A stretch of 64,000 nt of DNA from Echinicola salinicaeni (GCF_014280965.1 NZ_JACODZ010000011.1:62001-126000), one strand, 5' to 3'. Positions 45,835 through 55,598 are shown, counted from the stretch's first letter. Notes: generated by a model from the sequence alone, not told the origin. Program-made: numbers and translations.

Positions 45835-46863
45835 TTAATTTTCTTCAAGTTCTTCTTCTACAGCTCCGTTCAAACCTGCTTTGGTTTTAATTTTCACTTC
45901 AAGTTCTTCCATTAATTCAGGATTATCCAAGATCAATTTTTTCACCGCATCCCTTCCTTGGCCAAGTTTATTCCCCTCATAGGAGAACCAAGAACCCGCT
46001 TTTTTGATTATATCAAACTCGACACCCAAGTCAATAATTTCACCAACTTTAGAAATCCCCTGACCATACATGATATCAAACTCTACCACTTTAAACGGAG
46101 GGGCTACTTTATTTTTCACCACCTTCACCTTGGTTCTGTTACCAAGTATATTATCAGCACTTTCCTTAATCTGACCTATCCTTCTAATATCCAATCTTAC
46201 GGAAGCATAGAATTTAAGCGCATTACCACCTGTGGTAGTCTCTGGGCTTCCAAACATCACCCCAATCTTATCCCTTAACTGGTTAATAAAGATACATGAA
46301 CAACCTGTCTTATTGATAGCACCTGTCAGCTTTCTCAAAGCCTGGGACATCAACCTGGCCTGAAGGCCCATTTTACTATCGCCCATTTCGCCTTCCAGTT
46401 CACCCTTTGGCACCAAAGCCGCAACGGAGTCAATCACGATAATATCAATAGCCCCAGAACGGATTAAATGTTCTGCAATCTCCAAGGCCTGCTCACCATT
46501 ATCTGGCTGAGAGATCAGTAAGTTTTCTGTATCAATCCCCAATTTTTCAGCATAGACTTTATCAAAGGCATGTTCAGCATCAATGAAAGCGGCCAAGCCT
46601 CCTTGCTTTTGCGCCTCAGCAATACAATGCATGGTCAAAGTAGTCTTACCAGAGGATTCAGGACCATACACTTCAATAATTCTGCCTTTCGGCACCCCTC
46701 CTATACCCAAGGCCATATCCAAGCCCAACGAACCTGTAGAAATCGATGGAATATCAACGACCGTATTGTCACTCAGCTTCATGACAGTACCTTTACCGTA
46801 GGTTTTTTCTAATTTGTCAATCGTTAGCTGAAGTGCTTTTAGTTTTTCAGTATTTTCACTCAT
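45835..46863 (-). CDS. recA: Recombinase RecA
   Basis: A DNA strand-exchange ATPase and SOS co-protease, 342 residues. Walker [10 protein letters not shown] lies at 67-75, Walker B in [12 protein letters not shown], loop 1 in [19 protein letters not shown], and loop 2 in [20 protein letters not shown], with the C-terminal domain intact. Length is typical, and there is no intein. Single gene. No recognised SOS box in front of it, which does not exclude regulation in this phylum. Confidence 0.98.
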   Translation of the reverse strand: MSENTEKLKALQLTIDKLEKTYGKGTVMKLSDNTVVDIPSISTGSLGLDMALGIGGVPKGRIIEVYGPESSGKTTLTMHCIAEAQKQGGLAAFIDAEHAFDKVYAEKLGIDTENLLISQPDNGEQALEIAEHLIRSGAIDIIVIDSVAALVPKGELEGEMGDSKMGLQARLMSQALRKLTGAINKTGCSCIFINQLRDKIGVMFGSPETTTGGNALKFYASVRLDIRRIGQIKESADNILGNRTKVKVVKNKVAPPFKVVEFDIMYGQGISKVGEIIDLGVEFDIIKKAGSWFSYEGNKLGQGRDAVKKLILDNPELMEELEVKIKTKAGLNGAVEEELEEN

Positions 46864-47055
46864 ATATCAAAAGGTAGAAACTTGATGTGTAATTTAATAC
46901 GTGAAAGTAATCATTCGTTGCTTTAATATCAACTTTCCCAACAACCATTGTTTTATAATGACGTTTTTATAAATTAGAAAATTCATAAATTCAATCATTG
47001 TGAAACTGGTATAACTTTTGAACTTCACCGTATGCACAAGTAATTAGCATGGAAT

Positions 47056-47850
47056 ATGCCTATAAAACCCAAATTATTTTTAATCTTTTTTTATTTGATT
47101 TTTGCGATAGCTTTCTCCGCTATTGGACAAAATAATCCTACAAAACCTTATCAGGAAGGAGAAGAACTAACCTTTAAGGTGAAGTACCTGTTTTTCAATG
47201 CTGCCGAAGCAAAAATGATTATAGATAGGAACATACACCAAATTGATGACCATCCTACCTACAAAATAGATGTTTATGGAAAAACACTAAGCATATTCAG
47301 CATCTTCAAAGTCAAAGACAATTGGGGAACTTATATGGACACGACCAAAAACATCCCTTACCGATCATACCGGCACATAGAAGAAGGCGGGTACCGAAAA
47401 CATGAGGTAGTTGACATCGACCACGAAAAAGAAAAAGCAACTACAAATTTATACGATAGGGAAAACAAAAGAATAGTAGAAACAATGGAACATGATATTG
47501 TTCCAGGTATCCAAGATATCGTCAGCGGTTTCTACTATATGAGGCATTTAGAACTTAACGAATTCCAGGAAGGTGACACAATAAGCATCAAAGGCTTCTT
47601 CGATGAAAAAACTTATAACCTAAAGTTAACATACAAGGGTAAAGATGAAATTTCCACAAAAATAGGAGACTTCAGCACCTTTGTCATCTCTCCCATTATG
47701 CCAAGCAATAAACTTTTCAGTGGAAAAAACCCCATAAAAATCTGGATCACCAATGACAAAAACAGAATACCGGTAAAAATTGAAGCAGATTTGGTAGTTG
47801 GTGCACTTAACATGGAGATAACATCAATAAAAGGACTCCGTAACAAATAG
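47056..47850 (+). CDS. DUF3108 family secreted protein
   Basis: 264 residues with a signal peptide (LFLIFFYLIFAIAFSAIGQ). The DUF3108 core is strand-rich: YQEGEELTFKVKYLFFNAAEA, NWGTYMDTTKNIPYRSYRHI, GKNPIKIWITNDKNRIPVKI and the final LNMEITSI. Related proteins are periplasmic beta-barrel-like or lipocalin-like. The role is unknown to me. Single gene on the plus strand. Confidence 0.83.
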   Translation: MPIKPKLFLIFFYLIFAIAFSAIGQNNPTKPYQEGEELTFKVKYLFFNAAEAKMIIDRNIHQIDDHPTYKIDVYGKTLSIFSIFKVKDNWGTYMDTTKNIPYRSYRHIEEGGYRKHEVVDIDHEKEKATTNLYDRENKRIVETMEHDIVPGIQDIVSGFYYMRHLELNEFQEGDTISIKGFFDEKTYNLKLTYKGKDEISTKIGDFSTFVISPIMPSNKLFSGKNPIKIWITNDKNRIPVKIEADLVVGALNMEITSIKGLRNK

Positions 47851-47999
47851 ATCACATCTGAATAACATTAAGTTAACACTTGTGTACTCTTACAAAATAT
47901 TGTATTGGACAAAACGGTATTTTCACCCCCACATGTCATTTCTTTTCATAGTTTTTCTAAATTAGCATTGTTTTTAGCAATTATAACTTGCAAAGTCAA

Positions 48000-48689
48000 A
48001 TGAGTGACAAACCAAAAATCAAGGTTCTGGTAGTAGATGATGAACCAGATATTATTGAAATCCTAACCTACAACTTAGAAAAAGAAGGCTACGATGTCAA
48101 ATCTGCCAACGATGGTATCAAAGCTGTAGAAACAGCCTCTAAGTTTAAACCTGATGTGATCCTATTGGACATCATGATGCCCAATCAAGACGGAGTAGAA
48201 ACCTGTAGACAAATCAGGGACATGGAAGAACTGAAGAACACCTTCATCATCTTCTTAACAGCCCGCTCTGAAGAATACTCTGAAGTTGCTGCATTTGATG
48301 TTGGGGCAGACGATTATATCACAAAACCAATTAAACCTAGGGCTTTGGTCAGCAGGATTTCTGCACTCTTCAGAAGAGAATCAAAGAAGGAACAAGATGT
48401 ATCACAGATCCGCATCAAAGACTTGGTCATTGACAGAAGCAGCTTTACCATTGATCAGTCAGGCAAAACAATCACCCTTCCAAAAAAGGAATTCGAGTTA
48501 TTGTATTTCTTGGCTAAAAACCCTAATATGGTATTTAGCAGGGACGAATTACTTCAAAACATCTGGGGGTCTGACGTTTTCGTTCTTGCCCGAACAGTAG
48601 ATGTTCACATTAGAAAAGTTCGTGAAAAAATAGGAGACAACTATATCACCACCGTAAAAGGCGTTGGATATAAGTTCGACAATAATTAA
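48000..48689 (+). CDS. OmpR/PhoB-family response regulator
   Basis: 229 residues from ATG 48000; a TTG extension to 47988 adds only four residues. The receiver has DDE at 13-15, phospho-acceptor Asp57 (VILLDIMMP) and the lysine in YITKPIKPRA. The winged-helix domain (about 130-229) ends with VDVHIRKVREKIGDNYITTVKGVGYKF, the PhoB hallmark. With the kinase 3 bases downstream it looks like a PhoB/PhoR pair; phosphate as the signal is by analogy only. Confidence 0.92.
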   Translation: MSDKPKIKVLVVDDEPDIIEILTYNLEKEGYDVKSANDGIKAVETASKFKPDVILLDIMMPNQDGVETCRQIRDMEELKNTFIIFLTARSEEYSEVAAFDVGADDYITKPIKPRALVSRISALFRRESKKEQDVSQIRIKDLVIDRSSFTIDQSGKTITLPKKEFELLYFLAKNPNMVFSRDELLQNIWGSDVFVLARTVDVHIRKVREKIGDNYITTVKGVGYKFDNN

Positions 48690-48692
48690 AAT

Positions 48693-49748
48693 ATGCTTAC
48701 CACTTCCAGAGGGATTGCCCTCTTACTGGCATTTGCTATTTCAGTCTTTACAGTCGCATTCTTATCCTTATTGGATGATGCGACTTTATTGTTATTGACT
48801 GTTGCTTGGGCACTAACCATGTCCATCTCTTACCTATTAATGAATGTCACTTTGGAATTCTTGATTTTCAAGGAAATCAGCAATATCTATGCTGCCCTCG
48901 AAAAAATCCAAAAGAAAGACCTTTCGGGCATTGCCCAAAAGCCTAAAAAAAGTTCCATTTCCCCTTTAAGGAAAATTAATAACACCATCAATTCTTATGC
49001 AATAGCAAAAAACAAAGAAATTGAGACCTTGCAACGTAATGAGGCATTCAGGAGAGAATTTATCGCTGACATTTCCCATGAATTAAAGACACCTATATTT
49101 GCGGCTCAAGGTTATGTACACACCTTAATGGATGGTGCAGTAGAAGACGTTAAGGTAAGAGACAAATTTCTAAAGAGAGCAGCAAAAAGCCTTAATGCGC
49201 TGGATAACCTTGTGCAGGACTTACTTACGCTTAGCCATATGGAAAGCGGTGTAGTAAAATTCAATTTTGAAGAATTTGATATGGTAAGCCTCATCCACGA
49301 GGTAATAGAAGAACTCGAGCATAAAGCAGAAAAAAGACATATCAACCTTCGGTTCCTCTACAACCAAAACAAATCATACATCATCAAAGCAGATCAGGAC
49401 AAAATATATCGTGTCTGTCAAAACCTGCTTTCCAACGCCATCAAATATAACAAGGAAGGCGGTGAAGCAATCATATCCCTAAAAACCTCCAAAAACAATC
49501 TCACTGTTGATATTCAGGACAATGGATTAGGCATTCCCCCTGAGGATATCAAAAGGATATTTGAGAGATTCTACCGGGTGGACAAAAGCCGTTCAAGAGA
49601 AATGGGAGGCACCGGGCTTGGCCTGGCCATTGTTAAACATATCCTAGAAGGGCATAAAAGTAAAATTTCCGTATCATCTACAGTTGGTAAAGGCTCCAAC
49701 TTTAGTTTTTCACTCCCCCTAGAGAAGAAGAAAAAGGAAGATAAGTAA
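48693..49748 (+). CDS. PhoR-like sensor histidine kinase
   Basis: 351 residues. Two membrane helices at the N-terminus (GIALLLAFAISVFTVAFLSL, LLLLTVAWALTMSISYLLM) with almost no loop between them, so no periplasmic sensor. A HAMP-like linker leads to HisKA with the phospho-histidine in ADISHELKTPIFAAQ (Glu follows the His, as is normal). The HATPase shows NLLSNAIKYNKE, DNGLGIPPEDIK and GTGLGLAIVKHI. It pairs with the regulator upstream. Confidence 0.93.
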   Translation: MLTTSRGIALLLAFAISVFTVAFLSLLDDATLLLLTVAWALTMSISYLLMNVTLEFLIFKEISNIYAALEKIQKKDLSGIAQKPKKSSISPLRKINNTINSYAIAKNKEIETLQRNEAFRREFIADISHELKTPIFAAQGYVHTLMDGAVEDVKVRDKFLKRAAKSLNALDNLVQDLLTLSHMESGVVKFNFEEFDMVSLIHEVIEELEHKAEKRHINLRFLYNQNKSYIIKADQDKIYRVCQNLLSNAIKYNKEGGEAIISLKTSKNNLTVDIQDNGLGIPPEDIKRIFERFYRVDKSRSREMGGTGLGLAIVKHILEGHKSKISVSSTVGKGSNFSFSLPLEKKKKEDK

Positions 49749-49810
49749 TAAAGCTTAAATTTAACCGCATAATATTTGGCTCAGTATTTTTTACCTATCC
49801 ATTTTTTACC

Positions 49811-49818
49811 TAATTTTG
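49811..49818 (+). promoter_or_regulatory. -7 element (TAATTTTG) for the pseudouridine synthase gene
   Basis: An exact TAnnTTTG match, 32 bases before the ATG; no well-spaced -33 element. Confidence 0.35.
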
Positions 49819-49850
49819 CACATTGATTTGGAAGGTGTAAGCCAGGCTGT

Positions 49851-50561
49851 ATGAAAAAAGTAGATTTTAATGATCTTATTCTGTTTCAAAACGAAGACTA
49901 TATAGTCATCAATAAGCCTCCATACTTATCGACCTTAGACGATAGGCATGAAAGACAAAACATTCTCCATTTGGCCAAGAGTCACACTCCAGATGCCCAG
50001 GTGTGTCACAGATTGGACAAGGAAACTTCAGGATGTTTGGTAATTGCAAAAAATCCGGATGCGTATAGAAATATTGCGATCCAATTTGAAAACAGAAAAG
50101 TAGAAAAAGTCTACCATGCAGTAGTGGATGGAATCCATGAGTACAAAGATCTACTTGTGGACAGAAACCTGATCGCAACCAATAAGGGGATAGCCAAGAT
50201 CAGTATCAAAGGAAAACCAGCCACCACTCACTTCAACACATTGAAGACCTTTTATGCGCACTCATTAATAGAGTGCAAGCCCATAACAGGCCGTCTTCAT
50301 CAAATCAGAATTCATTTATCCTATTTGAATTCACCGATATGTGGAGATGTAATGTACGGAGGAAAGCCATTATACCTATCAGATCTTAAAAGAAGATTTA
50401 ACCTTAAAAAAGGCACTGAAGAGCTTCCAATTATGCAGCGGGTTTCACTACACGCCTACTCCATAGCCTTTACGGGATTGGACGGAGAAACGATCAACAT
50501 CACTGCTCCTTACCCTAAAGACTATTCGGTATTAATGAAACAATTGGAAAAGACCAGCTAG
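49851..50561 (+). CDS. RluA-family RNA pseudouridine synthase
   Basis: 236 residues, somewhat short for the class because the N-terminal S4 domain is missing. The catalytic aspartate is Asp56 in HRLDKETSGCLVIAKN, and the family motif KPITGRLHQIRIHLSYL is present. Substrate RNA is not determinable: RluA and TruC-like members lack S4 too. It stands just before the ribosomal-protein operon. Confidence 0.88.
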   Translation: MKKVDFNDLILFQNEDYIVINKPPYLSTLDDRHERQNILHLAKSHTPDAQVCHRLDKETSGCLVIAKNPDAYRNIAIQFENRKVEKVYHAVVDGIHEYKDLLVDRNLIATNKGIAKISIKGKPATTHFNTLKTFYAHSLIECKPITGRLHQIRIHLSYLNSPICGDVMYGGKPLYLSDLKRRFNLKKGTEELPIMQRVSLHAYSIAFTGLDGETINITAPYPKDYSVLMKQLEKTS

Positions 50562-50677
50562 ATTAAAAAAGATCAAAACTGGAATTTGTCAATCATTGAT
50601 TACCATGGACACTCCCAGGGATTTAGACTAGATAATTAGCTATCCTTGTGAAAATTAGGCAGTAAACCTTGAGATAT

Positions 50678-50725
50678 TTTGCATATATATGGAAAACCTT
50701 CTATCTTTGTGTCCCTTTTTGAGGG
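50678..50725 (+). promoter_or_regulatory. rplM: Promoter and 5' hairpin of the rplM-rpsI-rpsB operon
   Basis: TTTG (50678-50681), 20-base spacer, TATCTTTG (50702-50709), then CCCT/AGGG (50713-50716 and 50722-50725), a 4-bp stem with a 5-base loop. Leader of about 50 bases. A ribosomal-protein autoregulatory leader cannot be confirmed by eye. Confidence 0.6.
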
Positions 50726-50765
50726 TGAAATGTATTTAACAAGCTAATAATTAAACGTTTACACA

Positions 50766-51209
50766 GTGGATACTTTAAGCTATAAGACCGTATCAGCAAA
50801 CAGTGCTACAGTACAAAAGAACTGGGTAATAGTGGATGCCCAATCTATGGTACTAGGTAGATTTGCAAGTGAGGTAGCGAAAATTCTAAGAGGAAAAAAC
50901 AAGCCTAGCTATACTCCTCATGCAGACTGCGGAGACAATGTAATTGTCATCAATGCAGACAAAATCAGGTTAACCGGTAAGAAATGGGACGAGAAAGTTT
51001 ATGTTCGTCACACAGGTTTCCCAGGTGGTCAAAGAATCTCTACTCCTAAACTTTTGAAGGAGAAGTCTTCTGCTATCCTTATCGAGAAAGCAGTTAAAGG
51101 TATGCTACCTAAAAACAGACTAGGGAACAAGTTGTATACCAACCTTTATGTGTACGAAGGTGCAGAGCACCCTCATGAAGCACAACAACCAAAAGAAATT
51201 AAATTATAA
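50766..51209 (+). CDS. rplM: 50S ribosomal protein L13
   Basis: 147 residues with a GTG start (DTLSYKTVSANSATVQKNW), as is usual in this phylum. Motifs VIVDAQSMVLGRFASEVAKI and NKPSYTPHADCGDNVIVINA are standard; the conserved YRHTGFPGG appears as YVRHTGFPGG. First gene of rplM-rpsI, with rpsB following after 42 bases. This is the typical bacterial pairing. Confidence 0.98.
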   Translation: MDTLSYKTVSANSATVQKNWVIVDAQSMVLGRFASEVAKILRGKNKPSYTPHADCGDNVIVINADKIRLTGKKWDEKVYVRHTGFPGGQRISTPKLLKEKSSAILIEKAVKGMLPKNRLGNKLYTNLYVYEGAEHPHEAQQPKEIKL

Positions 51210-51221
51210 TTTGATCATTCC

Positions 51222-51608
51222 ATGGAAGTTATTAATACAATCGGTAGAAGAAAAACATCTGTTGCAAGGATCTATATGAAGCCGGGCAAAGGTGAAATCA
51301 CTGTAAATAACAGAAGCATCGAATCTTATTTCCCGTTTGACCTGCATCAGATTGTGGTAAAGCAGCCTTTGACTTTAGTTAATGAAGGTGAAGCTTACGA
51401 TATCAAAATCAATGTAGACGGCGGAGGAATCAAAGGACAAGCTGAAGCAGCCAGAATGGCTATCTCAAGAGCCCTTTGTGAAATCAATGAAGAGCACAGA
51501 CCTGCATTGAAGAAAGAAGGATTCCTTACTCGTGACCCAAGAATGGTTGAACGTAAGAAACCAGGACGTAGAAAAGCTAGAAGAAGATTCCAGTTCTCTA
51601 AACGTTAA
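51222..51608 (+). CDS. rpsI: 30S ribosomal protein S9
   Basis: 128 residues. The N-terminal GRRKTSVARIYMKPGKGEIT and the C-terminal basic tail RRKARRRFQFSKR, which reaches the P-site tRNA, are complete. Starts 12 bases after rplM. Confidence 0.98.
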   Translation: MEVINTIGRRKTSVARIYMKPGKGEITVNNRSIESYFPFDLHQIVVKQPLTLVNEGEAYDIKINVDGGGIKGQAEAARMAISRALCEINEEHRPALKKEGFLTRDPRMVERKKPGRRKARRRFQFSKR

Positions 51609-51650
51609 TCTGGATCATACTCAGATATTATATAAAACATACATATTTAA

Positions 51651-52415
51651 ATGGCTAAAATCGAATATAAAGACTTACTGGATGCTGGTGTTCACTTCGG
51701 ACACTTAACAAGAAAGTGGGATCCTAGAATGGCGCCGTACATCTTCATGGAGAAGAACGGTATCCACATTATTGATCTAAACAAAACGCTCGTTTGCCTT
51801 GAAGAAGCATCCAACGCAATCAAGCAAATCGTACGCTCCGGCAAAAAAGTGATGTTCGTAGCGACTAAGAAACAAGCTAAGGACTTGGTAGCTGAAGAAG
51901 CTGCAAGATTGAAAATGCCTTTCGTTACGGAAAGATGGTTAGGTGGTATGATGACCAACTTCGCTACTATCCGTAAGTCATTGAAGAAGATGTCTTCCAT
52001 CGACAAGTTGATGAAAGAAGAATCTTATACTAGCTTGGCTAAGAGAGAGCGTTTGATGATCACTAGACAGCGTCAAAAATTGGAAAATGTATTGGGAGGT
52101 ATTGCTGACCTAACTCGTCTTCCAGCTGCACTTTTCGTGATAGATATCAAAAGAGAACACATTGCAATTGCCGAAGCCAAAAAGCTTGGTATCCCTGTAT
52201 TCGCATTGGTAGATACAAACTCTAACCCTGGTGAGGTGGACTTCCCAATCCCAGCCAATGACGATGCATTCAAATCCATTTCACTTTTGGTGAAAGCCGT
52301 TGGTTCAGCAATCGAAGAAGGTCTTTCTGAAAGAAAGAAAGATAAGGAAGAGGCTAAACTCTCTGAAGAAGAAGAAGCAAAAAAAGCTGCTGACGCTGCC
52401 GAAACCAAAGAGTAA
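51651..52415 (+). CDS. rpsB: 30S ribosomal protein S2
   Basis: 254 residues: [20 protein letters not shown], the helical hairpin, [17 protein letters not shown] and the [20 protein letters not shown] motif. An acidic, Glu/Ala/Lys-rich tail ([20 protein letters not shown]) exceeds the E. coli length by a little and is common in Bacteroidetes. A hairpin terminator separates it from tsf. Confidence 0.98.
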   Translation: MAKIEYKDLLDAGVHFGHLTRKWDPRMAPYIFMEKNGIHIIDLNKTLVCLEEASNAIKQIVRSGKKVMFVATKKQAKDLVAEEAARLKMPFVTERWLGGMMTNFATIRKSLKKMSSIDKLMKEESYTSLAKRERLMITRQRQKLENVLGGIADLTRLPAALFVIDIKREHIAIAEAKKLGIPVFALVDTNSNPGEVDFPIPANDDAFKSISLLVKAVGSAIEEGLSERKKDKEEAKLSEEEEAKKAADAAETKE

Positions 52416-52440
52416 TCCACTATGATTTAATAATAACAGA

Positions 52441-52482
52441 AAATTGAACATACGGTAAATTACCTATGTTCAATTTTTTTGT
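52441..52482 (+). terminator. Terminator between rpsB and tsf
   Basis: AAATTGAACATA (52441-52452) pairs with TATGTTCAATTT (52465-52476), an inner GGTA/TACC stem, then a T-run. It shows that rpsB and tsf are at least partly transcribed separately. Confidence 0.75.
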
Positions 52483-52491
52483 TATTGCCTA

Positions 52492-52523
52492 TTCGTTTCA
52501 GTGCAAGAGCGCTCTGAAACGAA
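52492..52523. promoter_or_regulatory. 10-bp inverted repeat in the tsf leader
   Basis: TTCGTTTCAG (52492-52501) and CTGAAACGAA (52514-52523) with a 12-base loop; no T-run follows, so it is not a terminator. It may be a protein-binding site or an RNA leader structure ahead of tsf. Confidence 0.4.
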
Positions 52524-52569
52524 ATATTCAATTAAACGTCATCATTATCATAATTAAAAATATCTAACA

Positions 52570-53400
52570 ATGGCTATTACTGCACAAGAGGTAAACAAAC
52601 TAAGACAAAGCACTGGTGCCGGTATGATGGACTGTAAAAAAGCCCTTACCGAAGCTGAAGGAGATTTTGAAAAAGCGGTTGATATTTTAAGAAAAAAAGG
52701 ACAAAAAGTATCTGCATCCCGTGCAGACCGCGAAACTAAAGAAGGTGTAGTAGTTACTAGTGTAAGTGCTGACAAGTCTCAAGGTGTTCTTATCACCCTT
52801 ACTTGCGAAACTGACTTCGTAGCTAAAAATGAAGAATTCGTAGCTTTTGCTAACGCCATTCTTGACCTAGCTGTTGAAAAAGGAGCTGCTAATAAAGAAG
52901 AAATCCTTGCATTGCCATACGAGAACATTACCGTAGGTGAGAAAATTATCGAAATGACTGGTAAAATCGGTGAAAAGATCGAAATCAGTAACTTCGAAGT
53001 AGTTAAAGGTGAAGCTGTTGTTCCTTATATCCACTCTAACGGTAAATTGGGTGTACTTGTAGCACTAAATAACGTTAGCGGTGCTGATGTTGAAGAAGCT
53101 GGTAAAGATGTAGCTATGCAAATTGCTGCCATGAATCCAGTTGCTGTTGACAAAGATGGCGTTGATGCTTCTGTAGTTGAAAGAGAAATTGCTGTTGGTA
53201 AAGAGCAAGCCCTTGCAGAAGGTAAGCCTGAAGCGATGATTGAAAAAATCGCTATGGGTAAATTGAACAAATTCTACAAAGAGAACACTTTGCTTAGCCA
53301 AGCTTTTGTTAAAGATAGCAGCAAAAATATCTCTCAGTACCTTGATAGTGTTTCTAAAGGTCTTACTGTAGTAGACTTCAAAAGAATTGTAATCGGTTAA
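52570..53400 (+). CDS. tsf: Elongation factor Ts
   Basis: 276 residues; exchanges GDP for GTP on EF-Tu. The N-terminal UBA-like domain (AQEVNKLRQSTGAGMMDCKK) and the TDFV contact motif (LTCETDFVAKNEEF) are intact, followed by two core subdomains. Length is typical for Bacteroidetes. No promoter of the strict TAnnTTTG kind is evident in the 88 bases after the rpsB terminator. Confidence 0.97.
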   Translation: MAITAQEVNKLRQSTGAGMMDCKKALTEAEGDFEKAVDILRKKGQKVSASRADRETKEGVVVTSVSADKSQGVLITLTCETDFVAKNEEFVAFANAILDLAVEKGAANKEEILALPYENITVGEKIIEMTGKIGEKIEISNFEVVKGEAVVPYIHSNGKLGVLVALNNVSGADVEEAGKDVAMQIAAMNPVAVDKDGVDASVVEREIAVGKEQALAEGKPEAMIEKIAMGKLNKFYKENTLLSQAFVKDSSKNISQYLDSVSKGLTVVDFKRIVIG

Positions 53401-53420
53401 TTAATTCCGATTTATAATAT

Positions 53421-53457
53421 AAAAAAAACCGCAGACATTTAAGTTTGCGGTTTTTTT
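53421..53457. terminator. Bidirectional terminator after tsf
   Basis: AAAAAAAACCGCA with TGCGGTTTTTTT, extended by a G-T wobble (stem ACCGCAGAC/GTTTGCGGT), loop ATTTAA; shared with the convergent aminopeptidase gene. Confidence 0.8.
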
Positions 53458-53472
53458 ATATCCTTCATGACA

Positions 53473-54762
53473 TCAGGCATTCATCAATTCTTCAATCTCC
53501 TCCACCTCAATAGGTATATTACCCATTAAATCTAGATTTCTCCCCTGCCTTATTACATAGTTGTTTTCCAATCTAATACCTATTTTTTCTTCCCTGATAT
53601 ATATCCCAGGCTCTACAGTAAACACCATACCCGGCTTTATCGGCTCATATACAGGCCCAATATCATGAACATCCAATCCCAAATGATGGGAAGTTCCGTG
53701 CATAAAATACTTTCTGTAAAGAGGATGTCTTGGATCTTGGTTTTTAACATCGGTTCTATCCAAAAGTCCCAAACCGATCAGTTCCTCCTCCATAATCTTA
53801 GCCACTTCTTTTTGAAACTCTTGAATTACCACACCGGGACGAAGCATTGTCACGGCATCTTTTTTAACCCTTAACACTGCCTCGTAAACAGCTTTTTGCC
53901 TGGGGCTAAAACGACCATTCACTGGAATGGTACGCGTCATATCTGCATTATAATTACCATATTCTGCTCCTACATCCATTAGAATCAGTTCTCCAGAATT
54001 GCAAATTTTATCATTTTCCAAATAATGTAGAACGCAACTGTTCGCTCCTGAACCAATAATCGGTTCATAAGCAAATCCTCTACTGCCATGCCTCAAGAAT
54101 TCATGCATAAACTCTGCTTCTATCTCATATTCCTTCACTCCAGGCTGTACGAACCCCAATACCCTTCTGAATCCCTTTTCGGTAATATCACAAGCCCGCT
54201 GCATTTGGTTAATTTCATCCTGTCCTTTTACAGTCCTTAACCTTTCCATTATTGGCGCCAACCTTTGGTAATTATGCAATGGAAATGTTTCTCTGATTTT
54301 TTTTATATACCGTGCATTTCTTGTCTCTACTTCATTGGAAGCACCACGATGTTCATTGGTATGAAGAAACACATGATCACAGTAACACATCAGCTGATTC
54401 AATACTGAATCATATTCTGAAATCCACCTAACCTGCTTTATTCCAGAAATACGTGCTGCTTCCTCTTTTGACAATTTATTCCCCTCCCATATCGCTATAT
54501 GTTCATTGGTCTCCCTTACAAACAGTATTTCCCTCATGGCTTCATTGGGAAAATCAGGACATACCAGTAAAACAGTTTCTTCTTGGTCTATACCTGTAAA
54601 ATAAAACAGGTCATTATTTTGCCTGAATTTCATTGTACCATCGGCATTCGTAGGCATCAAATCATTGGAATGAAAAACTGCTATAGATTTTGGATTAAGC
54701 TGCTTTACAAGTTTCTCCCTATTGCTTTTGTAGAAAGATGGGTTGATTGCTGTATATCTCAT
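53473..54762 (-). CDS. pepP: Xaa-Pro aminopeptidase (aminopeptidase P, M24B)
   Basis: 429 residues. The N-terminal AMP_N domain (about 1-130) precedes the pita-bread domain. Metal ligands lie in MDVGAEYGNYNADMTRT (two Asp), the His in MHGTSHHLGLDVHD, and two Glu in FTVEPGIYI and GIRLENNYVI. It removes the N-terminal residue before proline. The start shares a base with the stop of the glycosyltransferase upstream, so both are on one transcript. Confidence 0.92.
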   Translation of the reverse strand: MRYTAINPSFYKSNREKLVKQLNPKSIAVFHSNDLMPTNADGTMKFRQNNDLFYFTGIDQEETVLLVCPDFPNEAMREILFVRETNEHIAIWEGNKLSKEEAARISGIKQVRWISEYDSVLNQLMCYCDHVFLHTNEHRGASNEVETRNARYIKKIRETFPLHNYQRLAPIMERLRTVKGQDEINQMQRACDITEKGFRRVLGFVQPGVKEYEIEAEFMHEFLRHGSRGFAYEPIIGSGANSCVLHYLENDKICNSGELILMDVGAEYGNYNADMTRTIPVNGRFSPRQKAVYEAVLRVKKDAVTMLRPGVVIQEFQKEVAKIMEEELIGLGLLDRTDVKNQDPRHPLYRKYFMHGTSHHLGLDVHDIGPVYEPIKPGMVFTVEPGIYIREEKIGIRLENNYVIRQGRNLDLMGNIPIEVEEIEELMNA

Positions 54763-55598
54763 TATATTGTTTTTCTTAGGCCATTTTCACAGATAAACTT
54801 GTTATCAGCTTTATTTGACTCCATAATCGCTAAATTTTCCTCTTGGTCTGTCCAGCTTTCCTTATGATGAAGGTGGTATTGCACAGCCAGGTTTCTTAGT
54901 GATTTAATTTCATATCCGAGCCCTTTGAATCGCCACAATAAATCGGCATCCTCTCCAACAGCTGGCCGGGAATAATCTTCATCAAAACCATTTATTGCAT
55001 AGATCGCTTCCTTATGAAAGGACATATTACAGCCTTTTAAATTCCTCATAGACCTTTTCCTTACCAAAAACCCAAACAGACCTTTAGGATCAATAAAAAA
55101 ACCCTCTTCGACGAATTCTGCTCCCCGCTTCTTAATTGTTCTGATATTTTTCTTAAGAAATCTATTAATATTTCTTGGACTAAGCTCTCCATTCAATAAT
55201 AGCTCAGATGTAACAGGGTCCAATTTGATTCTTTTCCCCGCAAGAATATTATTAGGCTTGGCTTCATTGATATGAAACTCCATGAACCTAGGGTGTAAAA
55301 CACAGTCTCCATCTATAAAAACCAACCAATCTGATTTGGCTACTCTAATCGCCTCGTTTAATGCTTTATTTTTTTGCCAACCTTCATCTTTCCGCTGAAG
55401 ATGCGTAAAAGGATGTTGAAATAAATACGAGGAAATAAAATCCTTCATCTCTTCGGAATCACCATCCTCGGAAATAATCACTTCAAAATTATTTTCTGTC
55501 TGATATAACAAAGAATCTAAAACTGCTTTTAGAAACCGCGTGTTTTTATATACTGAAATAATTAATGAAGCCTTAAGCCTTCCATGCTGTCCTGTCAT
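54762..55598 (-). CDS. Family 2 glycosyltransferase
   Basis: 278 residues. GT-A fold: N-terminal LIISVYKNTRFLKAVLDSLL, metal-binding DGD-type motif WLVFIDGDCVLHPRF (Asp-Gly-Asp) and an acceptor-domain helix with the ED motif (PAVGEDADLLWRFKGLGY). No membrane helices. Donor sugar and acceptor unknown. First gene of the pair with pepP by reading order; no other glycosylation genes adjacent. Confidence 0.9.
   Translation of the reverse strand: MTGQHGRLKASLIISVYKNTRFLKAVLDSLLYQTENNFEVIISEDGDSEEMKDFISSYLFQHPFTHLQRKDEGWQKNKALNEAIRVAKSDWLVFIDGDCVLHPRFMEFHINEAKPNNILAGKRIKLDPVTSELLLNGELSPRNINRFLKKNIRTIKKRGAEFVEEGFFIDPKGLFGFLVRKRSMRNLKGCNMSFHKEAIYAINGFDEDYSRPAVGEDADLLWRFKGLGYEIKSLRNLAVQYHLHHKESWTDQEENLAIMESNKADNKFICENGLRKTI

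Noticed and set aside
50682-50765. Known L13 autoregulatory leader RNA
   Set aside because: Only a short hairpin is visible; a match to a catalogued leader cannot be claimed without a covariance search.
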